Shown here: positions 8,828 through 18,907 of the stretch, in pieces
Numbering within the stretch: position 1 is the stretch's first letter
How the letters are laid out: each line of letters begins with the position of its first letter
Assembly (NCBI RefSeq): GCF_028368935.1
Contig: NZ_JAQNDK010000005.1
Location: 682,001-746,000, forward strand
Direction: 5' to 3'
DNA: 64,000 nucleotides
From: Sorangium aterium
GTDB taxonomy: Bacteria; Myxococcota_A; Polyangia; Polyangiales; Polyangiaceae
Translations under genes and position numbers: made by a program
Notes under the pieces: model-generated
Database searches by the model: none
What the model was told of the DNA's origin: nothing
The model's input: only the letters and a program-made list of their open reading frames with translations

Positions 8828-11677
8828 ATGCCGAAGGCCGAGGATCCCCCGCCAGTCGCCGCGCCGGGGACCGCTCACGCGGACCCCCGCCCGTCGCTGG
8901 GCGGCGAGCCCCGCCCATCGCTGGGCGGCGACGCCGACGGCCGCGGCACGTTCCTGCCGCTCCCCTCCGCGCTGCAGCGGCGCCTCAGCCGGCCCTCGTG
9001 GGAGAAGTTCGTGCTCCCGCTGCTCGGCCCCGTGCTCGCGCTGCTCGTCATCGGCGCGGTCGCCACGCTCGAGGCCGCGCTCGACTGGACCGTCCCGAAC
9101 CCGCCCGCGATCCTCTCGATGATCATCGTCTTCGCGGCGTTCAGCGGCGGCCTCTGGAGCGGCATCGTCACCGCGCTCATCTCGTGCGTGTACTTCGCGC
9201 TCTACTTCTCCAAGGATGGCGTCCTGTTGTCGTACGAGGACGACAAGCTCCTCCGGGTCGTCGTCTACGCCGTCACCACCCCCGCCATGGCGGTGATGGC
9301 GAGCATCGCCAAGCGCCGCGCGGACGCCATGGGCGAGGCCTCGCTCGAGAACGAGCGCGAGCACTCCGCGAGCCTGCGCGCCCTGCTCATGCAGCGCCAG
9401 GCGGTCGAGGAGGAGCTCCAGCAGGCCAAGGAGGCCGCCGAGGCGGCGAGCCGCGCGAAGAGCGAGTTCCTCGCCAGCGTGAGCCACGAGATCCGCACCC
9501 CGATGAACGGCATCATCGGCATGACGTCGCTCGCGCTCCAGACCGAGCTCACCCAGGAGCAGCGCGAGTACCTCGAGATGGTCAAGATCTCGGCCGACGC
9601 GCTGCTCTCCATCATCAACGACGTCCTCGATTTCTCGAAGATCGAGGCCGGCAAGCTCGAGATGGAGCCCGTCGTCTTCGACCCGAGCGAGATCATCGGC
9701 GACGCCGTGAAGACGCTCGCGCTCCGCGCCCACGAGAAGCGGCTCGAGCTCGCCTACGACGTCGGCCCCGACGTGCCCGAGGCGCTCGTCGGCGATCCGC
9801 TGCGCCTGCGCCAGGTCCTCGTGAACCTCGTGAGCAACGCGGTGAAGTTCACCGACGCCGGCGAGGTCGTCGTCCGCGCCGAGGTCGACTCGCGCGCCCC
9901 CCTCACGCCGGAGGAGGAGGCCAGCGCGGACAGCCAGGGCACGCCGAGCCTCTACGCGGGCGAGGCGCTCGGCGACGCCGTGGTGCTCCGCGTGAGCGTG
10001 ATCGACACGGGCATCGGGATCGCCCCGGACAAGCAGCGGCTCGTCTTCGACGCGTTCGCCCAGGCGGACGGCTCGACCACCCGCAAGTACGGCGGCACGG
10101 GGCTCGGCCTCACGATCTGCGCCCGCCTCGTCGACATGATGGGCGGCAAGATCTGGATCGAGAGCGAGGTCGGCAAGGGCAGCACGTTCCACTTCACCCT
10201 CCAGCTCCGGGCGCTCGAGGGCGCCGCCCGGTCGCGCCGCCTGGAGATCCCGAAGGACCTCCTCGGCACGAAGGTCCTCATCGCGGACGACAACGCGACC
10301 GCGCGGCGCATCCTCGCGGACACCATCGAGGGCTGGGGGATGAAGGCGGTCCCCGTCGACTCGGGGGCGGCGGCGATCGCCGCGCTCTCGGAGGACTCGG
10401 GCGTGTGGGCGCTGCCCTGGGGCAAGCCGGGGGGCAACGCGGTGGGGCCGAGCAGCTCGTTCGGCCTCGCCATCGTCGACGCCCGCATGCCGAAGGTCGA
10501 CGGCTTCGCCGTGGTCGAGCACTGCCGGAAGCGCGAGATCTTGAAGGGGCGCGTCCTCATGCTGCTCAGCTCGACGTCCGCGCAGGCGGACGTCGCGCGC
10601 TGCCGCGATCTCGGCGTCTTCGGCATGGTCACGAAGCCCGTGAAGACGTCCCACCTCCAGGAGGCCGTGTTCCACGCCTTCGGCATCCCGACGCGGACCT
10701 CGCTCCGGTCGGCCGACCCGCGCCGCGCCGCGTCCGGGATGCGCGCGCGCGGCCTGCGCGTGCTCGTCGCCGAGGACAACGCGATCAACCAGAAGCTGAT
10801 GCGCCGCTGGCTCGAGCGGCAGGGCCACCACGTGCACATCGTCGAGAACGGCCGCCTCGCCGTCGAGAAGATCGCGGGCGGGCAGTACGACGTGGCCCTG
10901 CTCGACGTGGAGATGCCCGAGATGGACGGCCTCCAGGTCGCGCGGGTCGTCCGCGCCCGCGAGCGGCGCGTGGGCGGGCACATGCCGCTCATCGTCGTGA
11001 CCGCCTACGCGATGAAGGGCGATCGCGAGCGCTGCCTCCGGGCCGGCTTCGACGGCTACGTGTCGAAGCCGGTGCAGGTCGAGGAGCTCTACGACATGCT
11101 CGACCGGTTCGCCGCCGGGCCCGCCGCCCTGGAGATCGAGGACCCGGCGCGCATGTCGCTCGGCGCCCCGAGCTCGTACGCGTCGGTGCCCTCGTCGACG
11201 TTCGACAGCGGGCCGCCGAGCACCCGGGCGGAGGAGCGGCTGCAGCCCTCGCCCTCCTCGATCGCGGCCCGGCCGATGTTCGATCGCACCAAGGCGCTGG
11301 AGCGGACGGGCGGCGACGCCGACCTCCTGCGCGAGCTCGCCGAGGTCTTCCTGGAGGAGTGCCCGCGCTGGATGGGCGACATCGACGACGCGGTGGCCGC
11401 CGGCGACGCCCGCAAGCTCCAGCGGGCCGCGCACAGCCTGAAGGGCGGGGTCGACAGCTTCGGCGCGCGGGGCGCGTTCGAGGCCTCCTTCGCGCTGGAG
11501 AAGATGGCGCGCGCGAACGAGCTCGGCAGCCTGGCCGAGGCGCAGTTCGCGCTGCGGGCGCAGATCGAGCGCCTGCTGCCCGAGCTCGCCGCGTTCGTGC
11601 GCGAGGGCGCGCCGGCGGACCCGGCGCCGCCGGTGCAGGGCGAGCGGCGCTCTGATAGCGAGGTGACGCGATGGTGA
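8828..11677 (+). CDS. Hybrid sensor histidine kinase with two receivers and HPt
   Basis: Membrane phosphorelay kinase, 949 aa from ATG 8828; an in-frame GTG at 8789 would add 13 residues and neither has a clear ribosome site. Order of domains: an N-terminal tail with a duplicated PRPSLGG unit, several TM helices (about 45-155), a coiled stretch, HisKA with the phosphorylated His in [10 protein letters not shown] (H220), HATPase (N-box near N333, later DTGIGI and GGTGLGL), receiver 1 (D551), receiver 2 (D693, ending in SKP), and a C-terminal HPt with AAHSLKGG (H869). All phosphorelay residues look intact. Its stop overlaps the next gene by 7 bases, so the receiver/RsbW-like protein is the likely phosphoryl acceptor (inference). 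Confidence 0.92.
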   Translation: MPKAEDPPPVAAPGTAHADPRPSLGGEPRPSLGGDADGRGTFLPLPSALQRRLSRPSWEKFVLPLLGPVLALLVIGAVATLEAALDWTVPNPPAILSMIIVFAAFSGGLWSGIVTALISCVYFALYFSKDGVLLSYEDDKLLRVVVYAVTTPAMAVMASIAKRRADAMGEASLENEREHSASLRALLMQRQAVEEELQQAKEAAEAASRAKSEFLASVSHEIRTPMNGIIGMTSLALQTELTQEQREYLEMVKISADALLSIINDVLDFSKIEAGKLEMEPVVFDPSEIIGDAVKTLALRAHEKRLELAYDVGPDVPEALVGDPLRLRQVLVNLVSNAVKFTDAGEVVVRAEVDSRAPLTPEEEASADSQGTPSLYAGEALGDAVVLRVSVIDTGIGIAPDKQRLVFDAFAQADGSTTRKYGGTGLGLTICARLVDMMGGKIWIESEVGKGSTFHFTLQLRALEGAARSRRLEIPKDLLGTKVLIADDNATARRILADTIEGWGMKAVPVDSGAAAIAALSEDSGVWALPWGKPGGNAVGPSSSFGLAIVDARMPKVDGFAVVEHCRKREILKGRVLMLLSSTSAQADVARCRDLGVFGMVTKPVKTSHLQEAVFHAFGIPTRTSLRSADPRRAASGMRARGLRVLVAEDNAINQKLMRRWLERQGHHVHIVENGRLAVEKIAGGQYDVALLDVEMPEMDGLQVARVVRARERRVGGHMPLIVVTAYAMKGDRERCLRAGFDGYVSKPVQVEELYDMLDRFAAGPAALEIEDPARMSLGAPSSYASVPSSTFDSGPPSTRAEERLQPSPSSIAARPMFDRTKALERTGGDADLLRELAEVFLEECPRWMGDIDDAVAAGDARKLQRAAHSLKGGVDSFGARGAFEASFALEKMARANELGSLAEAQFALRAQIERLLPELAAFVREGAPADPAPPVQGERRSDSEVTRW

Positions 11678-12594
11678 GGGTGCTCGTGGTGGACGACTCC
11701 CCGATGGATCGGCGCCTCTCCGGGAGCTTGCTCAAGAAGCGCGCCGGGATGGAGCCCGTGTACGCCGAGAACGGCGTCGAGGCGCTCGAGACGATCGCCA
11801 GGTCGATGCCCGAGATCGTGCTGACCGATCTCCAGATGCCGGAGATGGACGGCCTGGAGCTGGTCGAGGCGATCCGCCGCGAGCACCCGTACCTCCCGGT
11901 GATCCTGATGACGGCGCACGGCAGCGAGGAGATCGCGGTGCAGGCGCTGCGGCGCGGCGCCGCGAGCTACGTCGCGAAGCGGAGCCTCGCGGCGGAGCTC
12001 GTGAACACGGTCGAGAACGTCCTCGCGGTGGCGCGGCTCGATCGGCGGGAGCAGCAGCTCCTCTCGTGCCTGACGGCGACCGAGTCCCACTTCGAGCTCG
12101 ACAACGACGTGGCGAAGGTCCCCGCGCTGGTGGGCCACGTCGAGCAGAGCCTCGGCCGGATGCGGCTGTGCGACGAGACGGGCCGGATCCAGGTCGCGGT
12201 GGCGCTGCGCGAGGCGCTCGTGAACGCCATCGTGCACGGCAACCTCGAGGTCAGCTCGAAGCTGCTCGACGAGCAGCCGAGCGCCTTCTCCGCGCTCGTC
12301 GAGCGACGCCGGACGGAGAGCCCCTTCCGGGATCGGCGCGTGGTCGTCGTGGCGCGGGAGACGCGCACCGAGGCGACGTACGTGGTGCGCGACGAGGGGC
12401 CCGGCTTCGACCCACGCAACCTGCCGGATCCGACCGACCTCGCCAACCTGGACAAGCCGAGCGGCCGCGGCCTGATGCTGATCCGCACGTTCATGGACGA
12501 GGTGCGGCACAACGAGAAGGGCAACGAGATCCGCATGGTGATGCGGTGTCGCTCGCCGGGGGCCAGCGGCGAGCCGGGCGAGGACGGCGGCTGA
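11671..12594 (+). CDS. Response regulator with RsbW-like ATPase output domain
   Basis: 307 aa. The N-terminal receiver has acidic residues in VVDDS, phosphoacceptor D53 ([11 protein letters not shown]) and the SxK-type end YVAKRS. The C-terminal half is an anti-sigma-type HATPase of the RsbW/SpoIIAB class: [11 protein letters not shown] is the N-box, DEGPGFDP the G1 box, and [11 protein letters not shown] the G2 box. Family knowledge: such ATPases are Ser/Thr kinases that phosphorylate STAS proteins or bind sigma factors. Here the kinase is coupled to a receiver, so phosphorylation by the upstream hybrid kinase probably gates it. It overlaps the kinase gene by 7 bases, and 77 bases downstream lies a STAS-domain protein, a plausible partner. 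Confidence 0.9.
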   Translation: MVRVLVVDDSPMDRRLSGSLLKKRAGMEPVYAENGVEALETIARSMPEIVLTDLQMPEMDGLELVEAIRREHPYLPVILMTAHGSEEIAVQALRRGAASYVAKRSLAAELVNTVENVLAVARLDRREQQLLSCLTATESHFELDNDVAKVPALVGHVEQSLGRMRLCDETGRIQVAVALREALVNAIVHGNLEVSSKLLDEQPSAFSALVERRRTESPFRDRRVVVVARETRTEATYVVRDEGPGFDPRNLPDPTDLANLDKPSGRGLMLIRTFMDEVRHNEKGNEIRMVMRCRSPGASGEPGEDGG

Positions 12595-12671
12595 CGCCGT
12601 CGCGACGCGACCTGCTATCCTCGGCGCTAGCGCGCGCAGCCGTGGGACGGGGGAGCAGGGAGAGCGAGGTG

Positions 12672-14966
12672 ATGGTTCAGGGTAGCCGGGGCAGTGAAGT
12701 CGAGTCGCCGGGGCAGCGGGGCGGCGGATCTGACGGCTCGGTCCAGGGAGATGGCGCTGCCGGACAGCGAGCCACGGGAGGAGACGCCGGCGGCTCGACG
12801 CGCGTCGCGAATCGCCTCGCGGAGCCGCCCCTCGGCGGAACAGGCGTCGATGAAACACCACGTGTGATGACCGTCGGCGTCATCACCCCCTATCTGGACG
12901 GCTCCTTCTGGAACCCGGTCCTGACGGGCATCCACGAGGCAGCGCAGCAGCACGGTTGTCGGACGCTGGTGATGCGCGGCACGCCCGCCTCGCTAAAGGC
13001 CCCTTCGCTCGCCAGAGAGCAGGTGGATGGATGGATCGTCGTGATCGGGGTGGACGGCATCGAGCAGCTCGCTGGCGAGCGGGTCCCGCGCGTCGTCGTC
13101 GGCACCCATGTCCACAAGGGCGACTGCCCGTCGGTGATCCCGGACAACCACAGCGGGATCCGGAGCGCGGTGCGCCACCTGATCGGCCACGGTCACCGGC
13201 GCATCGCGTTCGTCGGCTGCTTCCATGAGTCCGATGTACGCGAGCGCTTCGACGCCTACCGAGGGACGCTCGACGAGGCGGGGATACCGTTCGATCCAGA
13301 GCTGGTCATCCGGACCGACGACAACTGGTATCCCGGCGGCGAGAAGGCCGCCCCGCAGCTCATCGCGCGGCGGCACGCGTGCACGGCGGCGATCTTCGGG
13401 ACGGACAAGAACGCGCTCGGGATGATGCCGTTGCTGAAGGCGGCGGGCGTCCGTATCCCCGAAGACATGGCGATCGTCGGCTTCGACGATGTGCCGGAGG
13501 CGCAAACGGCCGACCCGCCGCTGACCACCGTGCGCCAGCGGTTCGAGATGCTGGGGAGCGCCGCGTGTGATCTCGTCGTCTCGATGGTCGCCGGCGAGGC
13601 CGCCCCGCCCGATCTCGTGCTCACGCCGAACACCTTGATCCAGCGGATCTCGTGCGGATGCGACGTGCTCCAGAGCTACCTCGACGAGGACGCGGCGCCG
13701 GCGGAGGGCGCCGGCGGCGACCTGGACCGACGGATGGTCGAGCTGCTCCTCGCGCCCCAGCGCCTCGCGCCGGAGACGTCGGCTGCCGCCGTATGGCCGG
13801 GGGTCGGCCTGGTGCTCGAGGCGTATGAAGCGGCGATCCAGGGCGCCGCGCTCCCTCCGGCGAAGGCGCTGGAGCGCGCCTACCAGGAGGCCGTCGGCAT
13901 CTCGTCCGATATGGGCACCTTGATGGCGATCGTCCGCGTGCTCCGCCGGGCCCACGAGCGGCGCCGCGAGCGGCTGGGCGGAGATGCGGCGTCCGCGCAG
14001 CGGGTCGAGGCGTTCCTGGACAGCGCGCACCTCTCGATCGCTCGGGCTCGGCTCAGCGTCGAGGCCGAGTTCGTGGCGCAGCTCGGGATGCTCGTGAGGT
14101 CGAATCACGACGTGGGCCTCGCGCTGTTCAGCGGCTCCCAGGAAGAATCCCTCTCGCTCTCATGGCTTGCAAAGACCAAAGCGGGCTGGGCGTGCCTTGC
14201 GCTCCGGGAGGACGCGTCCACGCTCGTCGTCGCCGGCGCCTACAGCCGCGACGGCGACGCGACGCCCCCGATCGGCAGCCGCTATCGGCAGGAGGCGTTC
14301 CCGCCTGCGGATCTGCTGCCGCCCTCGGTCGCGAGCGGCGCGCTCATGATGATCCTCCTGCCGATCCGCACCGCCCGGCGCGACTGGGGGGTCCTGGCGC
14401 TCATGGGGTCGACCCTCCGCGAGCTGACCGGCGACGAGGGCACGCTCGGGGTCTGGGCGTCGCTGCTCGCCGCGGCCCTCGAGCGCAACGAGCTCGTCCA
14501 GTCGCTCTCGGCCAAGAACGCGGAGCTGCAGACCGCCTACGCGAGCGAGCGAGCGCTCTCGGACACGGTGCGCGAGCTCGGCTGCCCGCTCATCCCGCTC
14601 CTGCCCGGCGTGCTGCTCGTGCCGCTGATCGGCGCCATCGACCGCGACCGCGCCCTCCAGGTGCTGACGGCCGTCGTCGAGGGCGTGGACCGGCACGAGG
14701 CGCGCTTCGTGCTGCTCGACATCACCGGCGTGCCGGCGGTGGACGTCCAGGTCGCCCACGCGCTGGGCCAGACGAGCCGCGCGGTCGCCCTGCTCGGGGC
14801 GCGCGTCGTCCTGGTCGGCGTGCGCCCCGAGCTCGCCAGGAGCCTCGTGGACGTGGAGCTCGGCGATCTGTCCACGTACTCGTCCCTTGCGGCCGCCCTT
14901 CACGAGCTGACGGCGAGGGGCCGCCGCCGTGCCGGCGCGAGGCGCCGCGCGGCGCGCATCGCCTGA
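12672..14966 (+). CDS. LacI-like periplasmic-binding-fold / GAF-like / STAS signalling protein
   Basis: 764 aa from ATG 12672, which has AGGGAG about 8 bases upstream; ATG 12867 is an alternative that would drop a low-complexity Gly-rich leader. Residues about 66-330 are a type I sugar-binding fold like LacI-family effector domains (TVGVITPYLDGSFWNPVLTG, later AIFGTDKNALGMM and AIVGFDDVPEA) without a helix-turn-helix. Residues about 480-615 look GAF-like. The C-terminus (about 637-755) is a STAS domain close to stressosome RsbR proteins (DITGVPAVDVQVAHALGQ, GVRPELARS). No signal peptide or TM helix is evident, so it is probably cytoplasmic. The residue matching the first RsbR phosphosite appears to be Val and the second Ser. 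It is probably a ligand-sensing partner of the neighbouring RsbW-like regulator (inference). Confidence 0.85.
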   Translation: MVQGSRGSEVESPGQRGGGSDGSVQGDGAAGQRATGGDAGGSTRVANRLAEPPLGGTGVDETPRVMTVGVITPYLDGSFWNPVLTGIHEAAQQHGCRTLVMRGTPASLKAPSLAREQVDGWIVVIGVDGIEQLAGERVPRVVVGTHVHKGDCPSVIPDNHSGIRSAVRHLIGHGHRRIAFVGCFHESDVRERFDAYRGTLDEAGIPFDPELVIRTDDNWYPGGEKAAPQLIARRHACTAAIFGTDKNALGMMPLLKAAGVRIPEDMAIVGFDDVPEAQTADPPLTTVRQRFEMLGSAACDLVVSMVAGEAAPPDLVLTPNTLIQRISCGCDVLQSYLDEDAAPAEGAGGDLDRRMVELLLAPQRLAPETSAAAVWPGVGLVLEAYEAAIQGAALPPAKALERAYQEAVGISSDMGTLMAIVRVLRRAHERRRERLGGDAASAQRVEAFLDSAHLSIARARLSVEAEFVAQLGMLVRSNHDVGLALFSGSQEESLSLSWLAKTKAGWACLALREDASTLVVAGAYSRDGDATPPIGSRYRQEAFPPADLLPPSVASGALMMILLPIRTARRDWGVLALMGSTLRELTGDEGTLGVWASLLAAALERNELVQSLSAKNAELQTAYASERALSDTVRELGCPLIPLLPGVLLVPLIGAIDRDRALQVLTAVVEGVDRHEARFVLLDITGVPAVDVQVAHALGQTSRAVALLGARVVLVGVRPELARSLVDVELGDLSTYSSLAAALHELTARGRRRAGARRRAARIA

Positions 14967-15286
14967 TGGCCGGTGGGAGCCCGCTCGGCTGTGGTTCGGG
15001 GGTTCGCTCCGAGCACGCGGAGGCGGTGAACGCCAAGGCAAAGCGGTTGATCTCTGCCCATGAAGAGGGCGAGCAGGCCTGTGAGTACAGGTGTCCGTCG
15101 CAGCACGTCGAGTGCCGAGCAGGGCAACGAGCGCCAGCTCGTGCGTAACAAGAAGTCGTCCTGAGCCGCACGGCAGGACTCCTGACCCGTAGTCCTGGTT
15201 TCGTCCTCTCCTAGATACCTTGTATGTGTTCACGGGTCGTCCTCTCAAAAGACCACGCACGCACCCCGGCCGCGCGGACCCAGCGC
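14967..15286. other. Intergenic region between convergent genes
   Basis: 320 bases between the stops of the STAS protein and the serine hydrolase. The open frames across it have no recognisable domain or ribosome site. I see no strong hairpin followed by a T-run and no repeat. Confidence 0.5.
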
Positions 15287-16453
15287 TCATAGACACGAGT
15301 ACACGGCCTCGATCAGCGCCGGCCACCGCGGGTCGCCGCCCTCGCCGCTCGCGATGGTCTGGTTCGGTGTGTAGCCGAACCCGAGCCCCGCGTCGGGGTC
15401 GGCGAAGCCGAGCGCCCCGCCCGCGCCGGGGTGGCCGAAGGTCCGCGGGCCGCGCCCGAAGGGGCGCAGCGCGCTCGGCAGCATGAACCCGAGCGAGAAC
15501 CGGCTCTCCGCGAGGAGGACGGCGTCGAGCCCGGCCGACCGCTCCGCCAGCGCGGCCTCGATCGCCTCCGGCGACAGCACGCGCGCGGCGCCGGCGAGGG
15601 CCCCGCCGTTCGCGAGCGCGCCGTACATCCGCGCGAGCGCGCGCGCGTTCGCGTGGCCGTTCAGCGCCGGGATCTCCGCGCGCCGGGCGCGGACGGTGTT
15701 GACGAGCCCCGGCGACACGAGGTCGCGCGGCCTGGTGAAGGCCATCGAGGTGAGCGACGCCGGGTCGCGGAAGCTCGCGCCGAACGCGCCGCCCAGGCCT
15801 GTCGGGCTCGCGATGGTCGGCGGCACCTCGGCGATCCGCCCGTCGTGCTCGGCGCCGGTGCCGATGTGGAGGTCCAGGCCGAGCGGGCCCGCGACGGCCT
15901 CCCGGAGGAACGCGCCCACGCGCCGGCCGCTCGCGCGCCGGATCACCTCGCCCACGAGGAAGCCGAACGTCACGGCGTGGTAGCCGTGCCGGGCGCCCGG
16001 CTCCCAGAACGGCTCCTCCGCGGCGAGGGCGGCGGTCATGGCCTGCCAGTCGTAGAGCGCGCCCTCCTTCGGCTCGGCGCGGAGCGCCGGCAGGCCGGCG
16101 CTGTGATCGAGCAGCTGGGCCACGAGGACGCGCCCCTTGCCGGCCGCGCCGAACTCCGGCCAGGCGGCGGCGACCGGCGCATCCACGTCGAGCGCGCGCT
16201 TCTCTGCGAGCGCGTGGGCGCACAGCGCCACGGCGCCCTTCGTCGCCGAGAAGACGTTCACGATCGTGTCGCCGCGCCAGGGCGCGGTCCTCGCCGCGTC
16301 CCGGAAGCCGGCCCAGAGGTCGACGACCACGCGGCCGCGCACGGCGACGCACACGGCGGCCCCGAGCTCGGGGAACCGCTCGAAATTCGAGGCGAACGCC
16401 GCGCGCACGGGCGCAAACGCCGGGTCGCACGTGCCATGGATCGCGAGGTGCAT
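15287..16453 (-). CDS. Serine hydrolase of the beta-lactamase / esterase (EstB) family
   Basis: 388 aa. The penicillin-binding/class C fold is shown by the SxxK motif SATK (S69-K72) and a Tyr motif YHA (Y158), followed by a long region containing DHSAGLPAL and GYGYT-like elements near the C-terminus. Family knowledge: members act as esterases, lactonases or D-aminopeptidases, and few are true beta-lactamases. There is no signal peptide, so it is probably cytoplasmic. ATG 16453 has AAGGGA 7 bases upstream. It is transcribed away from a MarR regulator, and three palindromes lie between the two genes, so it is the probable target of that regulator. Confidence 0.88.
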   Translation of the reverse strand: MHLAIHGTCDPAFAPVRAAFASNFERFPELGAAVCVAVRGRVVVDLWAGFRDAARTAPWRGDTIVNVFSATKGAVALCAHALAEKRALDVDAPVAAAWPEFGAAGKGRVLVAQLLDHSAGLPALRAEPKEGALYDWQAMTAALAAEEPFWEPGARHGYHAVTFGFLVGEVIRRASGRRVGAFLREAVAGPLGLDLHIGTGAEHDGRIAEVPPTIASPTGLGGAFGASFRDPASLTSMAFTRPRDLVSPGLVNTVRARRAEIPALNGHANARALARMYGALANGGALAGAARVLSPEAIEAALAERSAGLDAVLLAESRFSLGFMLPSALRPFGRGPRTFGHPGAGGALGFADPDAGLGFGYTPNQTIASGEGGDPRWPALIEAVYSCL

Positions 16454-16543
16454 CGCTCGTCCCTTCGTCCCTTCCTCGGGGCAGCACGGGCCCGGGCGCG
16501 CGCGGGCGAGCCGCCCGGCCCTTCGAGCCCGACCCCGATGATA

Positions 16544-16572
16544 CGCAACCCATGTTGCGCAACCTTGGTTGA
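16544..16572. promoter_or_regulatory. Two abutting MarR-type operator palindromes
   Basis: CGCAACCCATGTTGCG (16544-16559) has perfect 6-base arms around four bases. It shares its last base with GCAACCTTGGTTGA (16559-16572), whose core CAACCTTGGTTG (16560-16571) is a perfect palindrome. A third copy lies at 16611-16626. Sites of this kind between divergent genes are the usual binding sites of the adjacent MarR protein (inference). Confidence 0.75.
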
Positions 16573-16610
16573 TGGATAGGACCGCCGCCCGCGGCCGTCA
16601 ACGTCATTTG

Positions 16611-16626
16611 CGCAACCTCGGTTGCG
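16611..16626. promoter_or_regulatory. Third MarR-type operator palindrome
   Basis: CGCAACCTCGGTTGCG: 7-base arms with a 2-base centre, the best palindrome of the set. It ends 17 bases before the GTG chosen as the marR start, where a bound repressor would block transcription or early elongation. Its position argues that the coding region begins after it and not at 16569. Confidence 0.75.
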
Positions 16627-16643
16627 GGTTACACGCTCCGGCC

Positions 16644-17117
16644 GTGAAGCCTGCGCGCCCGGACGAGGACCTCGTGCTGCTCTTCGCCGCCATCGCCGCC
16701 GCGAACAGCGACGAGGTGATGCGCCGCGTGGAGCGGGCCGGCCACGGCGATCTCCGGCCGAGCCATGGCTACGTGTTCCAGCACCTCATCCCGGGGCCGG
16801 TGAAGGTGAGGGAGCTCGCGGAGCGGCTCGGCATCACGGCGCAGGGCGCCTCGAAGGCGGTGGCGGAGCTGGAGGAGCTCGGCTACGTGCGCCGGCGCGT
16901 CGCCGAGGACGACCAGCGCAACCGCCTCGTGGAGCTCACCGACCGCGGGTGGGCGGCGGTCGAGGCGGGGCGCGCCGCGCGCGCCGCGGTGAACAGGCGG
17001 CTCCGCGCGCTGCTCGGCGAGGAGCAGGCCGGCGCGCTGCTCGCGTCGCTCCAGCGCGTCGCCGAGCGCACGGGGGGGCTCGAGCTCCTGTCCTCGCGCC
17101 GGCTCCGCCAGCCGTAG
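16644..17117 (+). CDS. MarR-family transcriptional regulator
   Basis: 157-aa DNA-binding regulator. The winged helix-turn-helix is clear: VRELAERLGITAQGASKAVA, then ELEELGYVRRRVAEDDQRNR as the wing, and flanking helices for dimerisation. The frame is open back to 16569, but that longer version would translate two of the three operator palindromes and has a poor N-terminus, so GTG 16644 is preferred. No strong ribosome site is visible. It is divergent from the serine hydrolase gene, and three operators in the 190-base gap suggest autoregulation plus control of the hydrolase. Confidence 0.85.
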   Translation: MKPARPDEDLVLLFAAIAAANSDEVMRRVERAGHGDLRPSHGYVFQHLIPGPVKVRELAERLGITAQGASKAVAELEELGYVRRRVAEDDQRNRLVELTDRGWAAVEAGRAARAAVNRRLRALLGEEQAGALLASLQRVAERTGGLELLSSRRLRQP

Positions 17118-17187
17118 CGCGCCCGGGTCCGACCCGGCGGCTGCGCGGCCGGGGCGGCGACCGAGGCGTAGAAGCGCAGCGCGCGTC

Positions 17188-18723
17188 TCAGTCGCCCGGC
17201 GCGGCAGGCGTGAGGAGCGAGGTGTCGACGCGCAGCACGCGGGCCGTGAAGGGCCCCACGCGTGACGCCTGCGTGCGCATGGCTACGGTGAGCTCCGTGC
17301 CGAACGCGGAGACATCGACGAGCGGGTGGCGCTGGTACACATCGCTGAAATGGCTCTCGCCTGCGATCGCGGGGAGCGGCAGCGTCACAGCGATTTCGGG
17401 CGCCCCTCCGGCGGCAGGCACGCGCACGAGGCGCAGCTCGCCGCGGCTCGCGTCCGCCGCGATGTTGCCGACGCACGTCGGCAGATCGACGTTCTGCACC
17501 TCGTAGGCGATCGTCCAGTCGATGTGGCTTATCAGGAATGCGATCCACACGTCGCCGTCGCTCGTGCGCGCGGCCGAGAAGGCCGACCATTCGAGGCCGG
17601 AGGTCACCTCGTGGCATTCGGCCGGGCAGCCCTCCGACGCGGGGTCGCCGAAGCCGCGCTGGCAGCTGTACGTCGGCGTCGCTGTGCCGGGGATCGCCAC
17701 CTCGTCGACGCCGTCGTCCTCGCCGGCGCTCTCCAGCCGCAGCCCGTCGGGGTGCTGCACGACCGCCGCGAAGCGCGGAATCGTCGCTTGACCAGGGGGC
17801 TGCGGCGGCGGGACGGGTTCGTAACGGAGCGGCGAGCTCGCGGAGACCGGAGCGCCGATGCTGCGCTCCGTGGTGCCGTCGAGCACCTCGAGCTGCCAGC
17901 TATCGGAGCGCGCCTGGACCATGCCAAACGCCAGCGGCGCGTCGTCGGGCGCGAGGGCGAAGCGGGTCCAGCCGCTGTCGACCGGCCGGCTCGCCGGCGC
18001 GACGTCCCAGGCGCCGCCGGAGGTGCGCGTCGCGTGCGCGATGCTCTCCGGCGCGTCCGTGAGGATCCAGATGTGCGGCTCACCCTGGGAGTCCACCGCG
18101 ACATCGAGGACCGGCACGTATTTGTCGTCGCGATCGAACACCATCTGCTTCTCGGCCGCGCCGTCTGCGAGCGGCAGGAACACGACACCGCCGGGATAAC
18201 CGTCACCGCTGCCTTGCGTCTCGTCCACCGCGGCATATGCCTTTCCGTCCGGCGAGAGCGCCACGCTCACGCTATTGCTCTGCACGTCGAAGTCGCGTTG
18301 CGTCGCCCCATCGCCGTCGAGCTCGAACAGCCGCGTCGGGGCGTTGCTGCTCGTCACGAGGTACGTCGCGCCCGTCGCCGGCACGGCCCGCACCCCGCCC
18401 GCTGCAAAGTCGAAGTCGGTGCACGTCACCTCCACGTCGAGCGTGATCGCGCAAGGCGCGTCCGCGGGACAGGCGTCACCGTGGTCGCCCCGCTGCGAAT
18501 CACACGTCACCGGTCCGCCGCCGGCGCCGCCTTGACCGTCGGCGCCGCCCTGACCGCCGGCGCCGCCTCGACCGCCGGCGCCGCCTTCACCCCCGGCGCC
18601 GCCGGCCCCTCCCGTGCCAGCTGGCACGCTGGTATCTCCCTGGCACCCGAGCGTCAGCGACAGGCCGGCGAGCATGCCGGCCCCGAGGATTCGAACGGTG
18701 AGCAACTGCAATTCTCTGCGCAT
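17188..18723 (-). CDS. Lipoprotein with Gly-rich spacer, unknown function
   Basis: 511 aa. A signal peptide with lipobox LTLGC is followed by a low-complexity spacer of GGAGGQ-like units (about residues 36-70), then a Cys-containing globular domain with repeated short beta-type segments (for example VALSPDGKAYAAVDE and WIAFLISHIDWT) that could form a beta-propeller-like fold. AAGGAGG lies 9 bases before ATG 18723. I do not recognise the family. The spacer style is common to surface lipoproteins of Sorangium-like bacteria. It stands alone, convergent with marR. Confidence 0.75.
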   Translation of the reverse strand: MRRELQLLTVRILGAGMLAGLSLTLGCQGDTSVPAGTGGAGGAGGEGGAGGRGGAGGQGGADGQGGAGGGPVTCDSQRGDHGDACPADAPCAITLDVEVTCTDFDFAAGGVRAVPATGATYLVTSSNAPTRLFELDGDGATQRDFDVQSNSVSVALSPDGKAYAAVDETQGSGDGYPGGVVFLPLADGAAEKQMVFDRDDKYVPVLDVAVDSQGEPHIWILTDAPESIAHATRTSGGAWDVAPASRPVDSGWTRFALAPDDAPLAFGMVQARSDSWQLEVLDGTTERSIGAPVSASSPLRYEPVPPPQPPGQATIPRFAAVVQHPDGLRLESAGEDDGVDEVAIPGTATPTYSCQRGFGDPASEGCPAECHEVTSGLEWSAFSAARTSDGDVWIAFLISHIDWTIAYEVQNVDLPTCVGNIAADASRGELRLVRVPAAGGAPEIAVTLPLPAIAGESHFSDVYQRHPLVDVSAFGTELTVAMRTQASRVGPFTARVLRVDTSLLTPAAPGD

Positions 18724-18907
18724 GAGCGCTCGCCTCCTTGCGATGCGCTCTCATCCAGCACCAAACGTGCCAGTCGAGCTCCTCCGCAAAAGCCGCCCTC
18801 ACGCTCGATGGCTTGTGCCGTTCTGTGTCGGAATGTTCGATGTGCTCGCTGCTCCCGCTGCAGGCGCTGGCCCGACGACCACGCGCCTGCCGCGGGCTCG
18901 GAGCGCC

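Noticed and set aside
8555-11434. 959-codon open frame on the minus strand
   Set aside because: Antisense shadow of the hybrid kinase gene; low-complexity and no recognisable motif.
14900-15151. 83-codon open frame on the minus strand after the STAS gene
   Set aside because: No ribosome site or domain, and it overlaps the STAS gene end.
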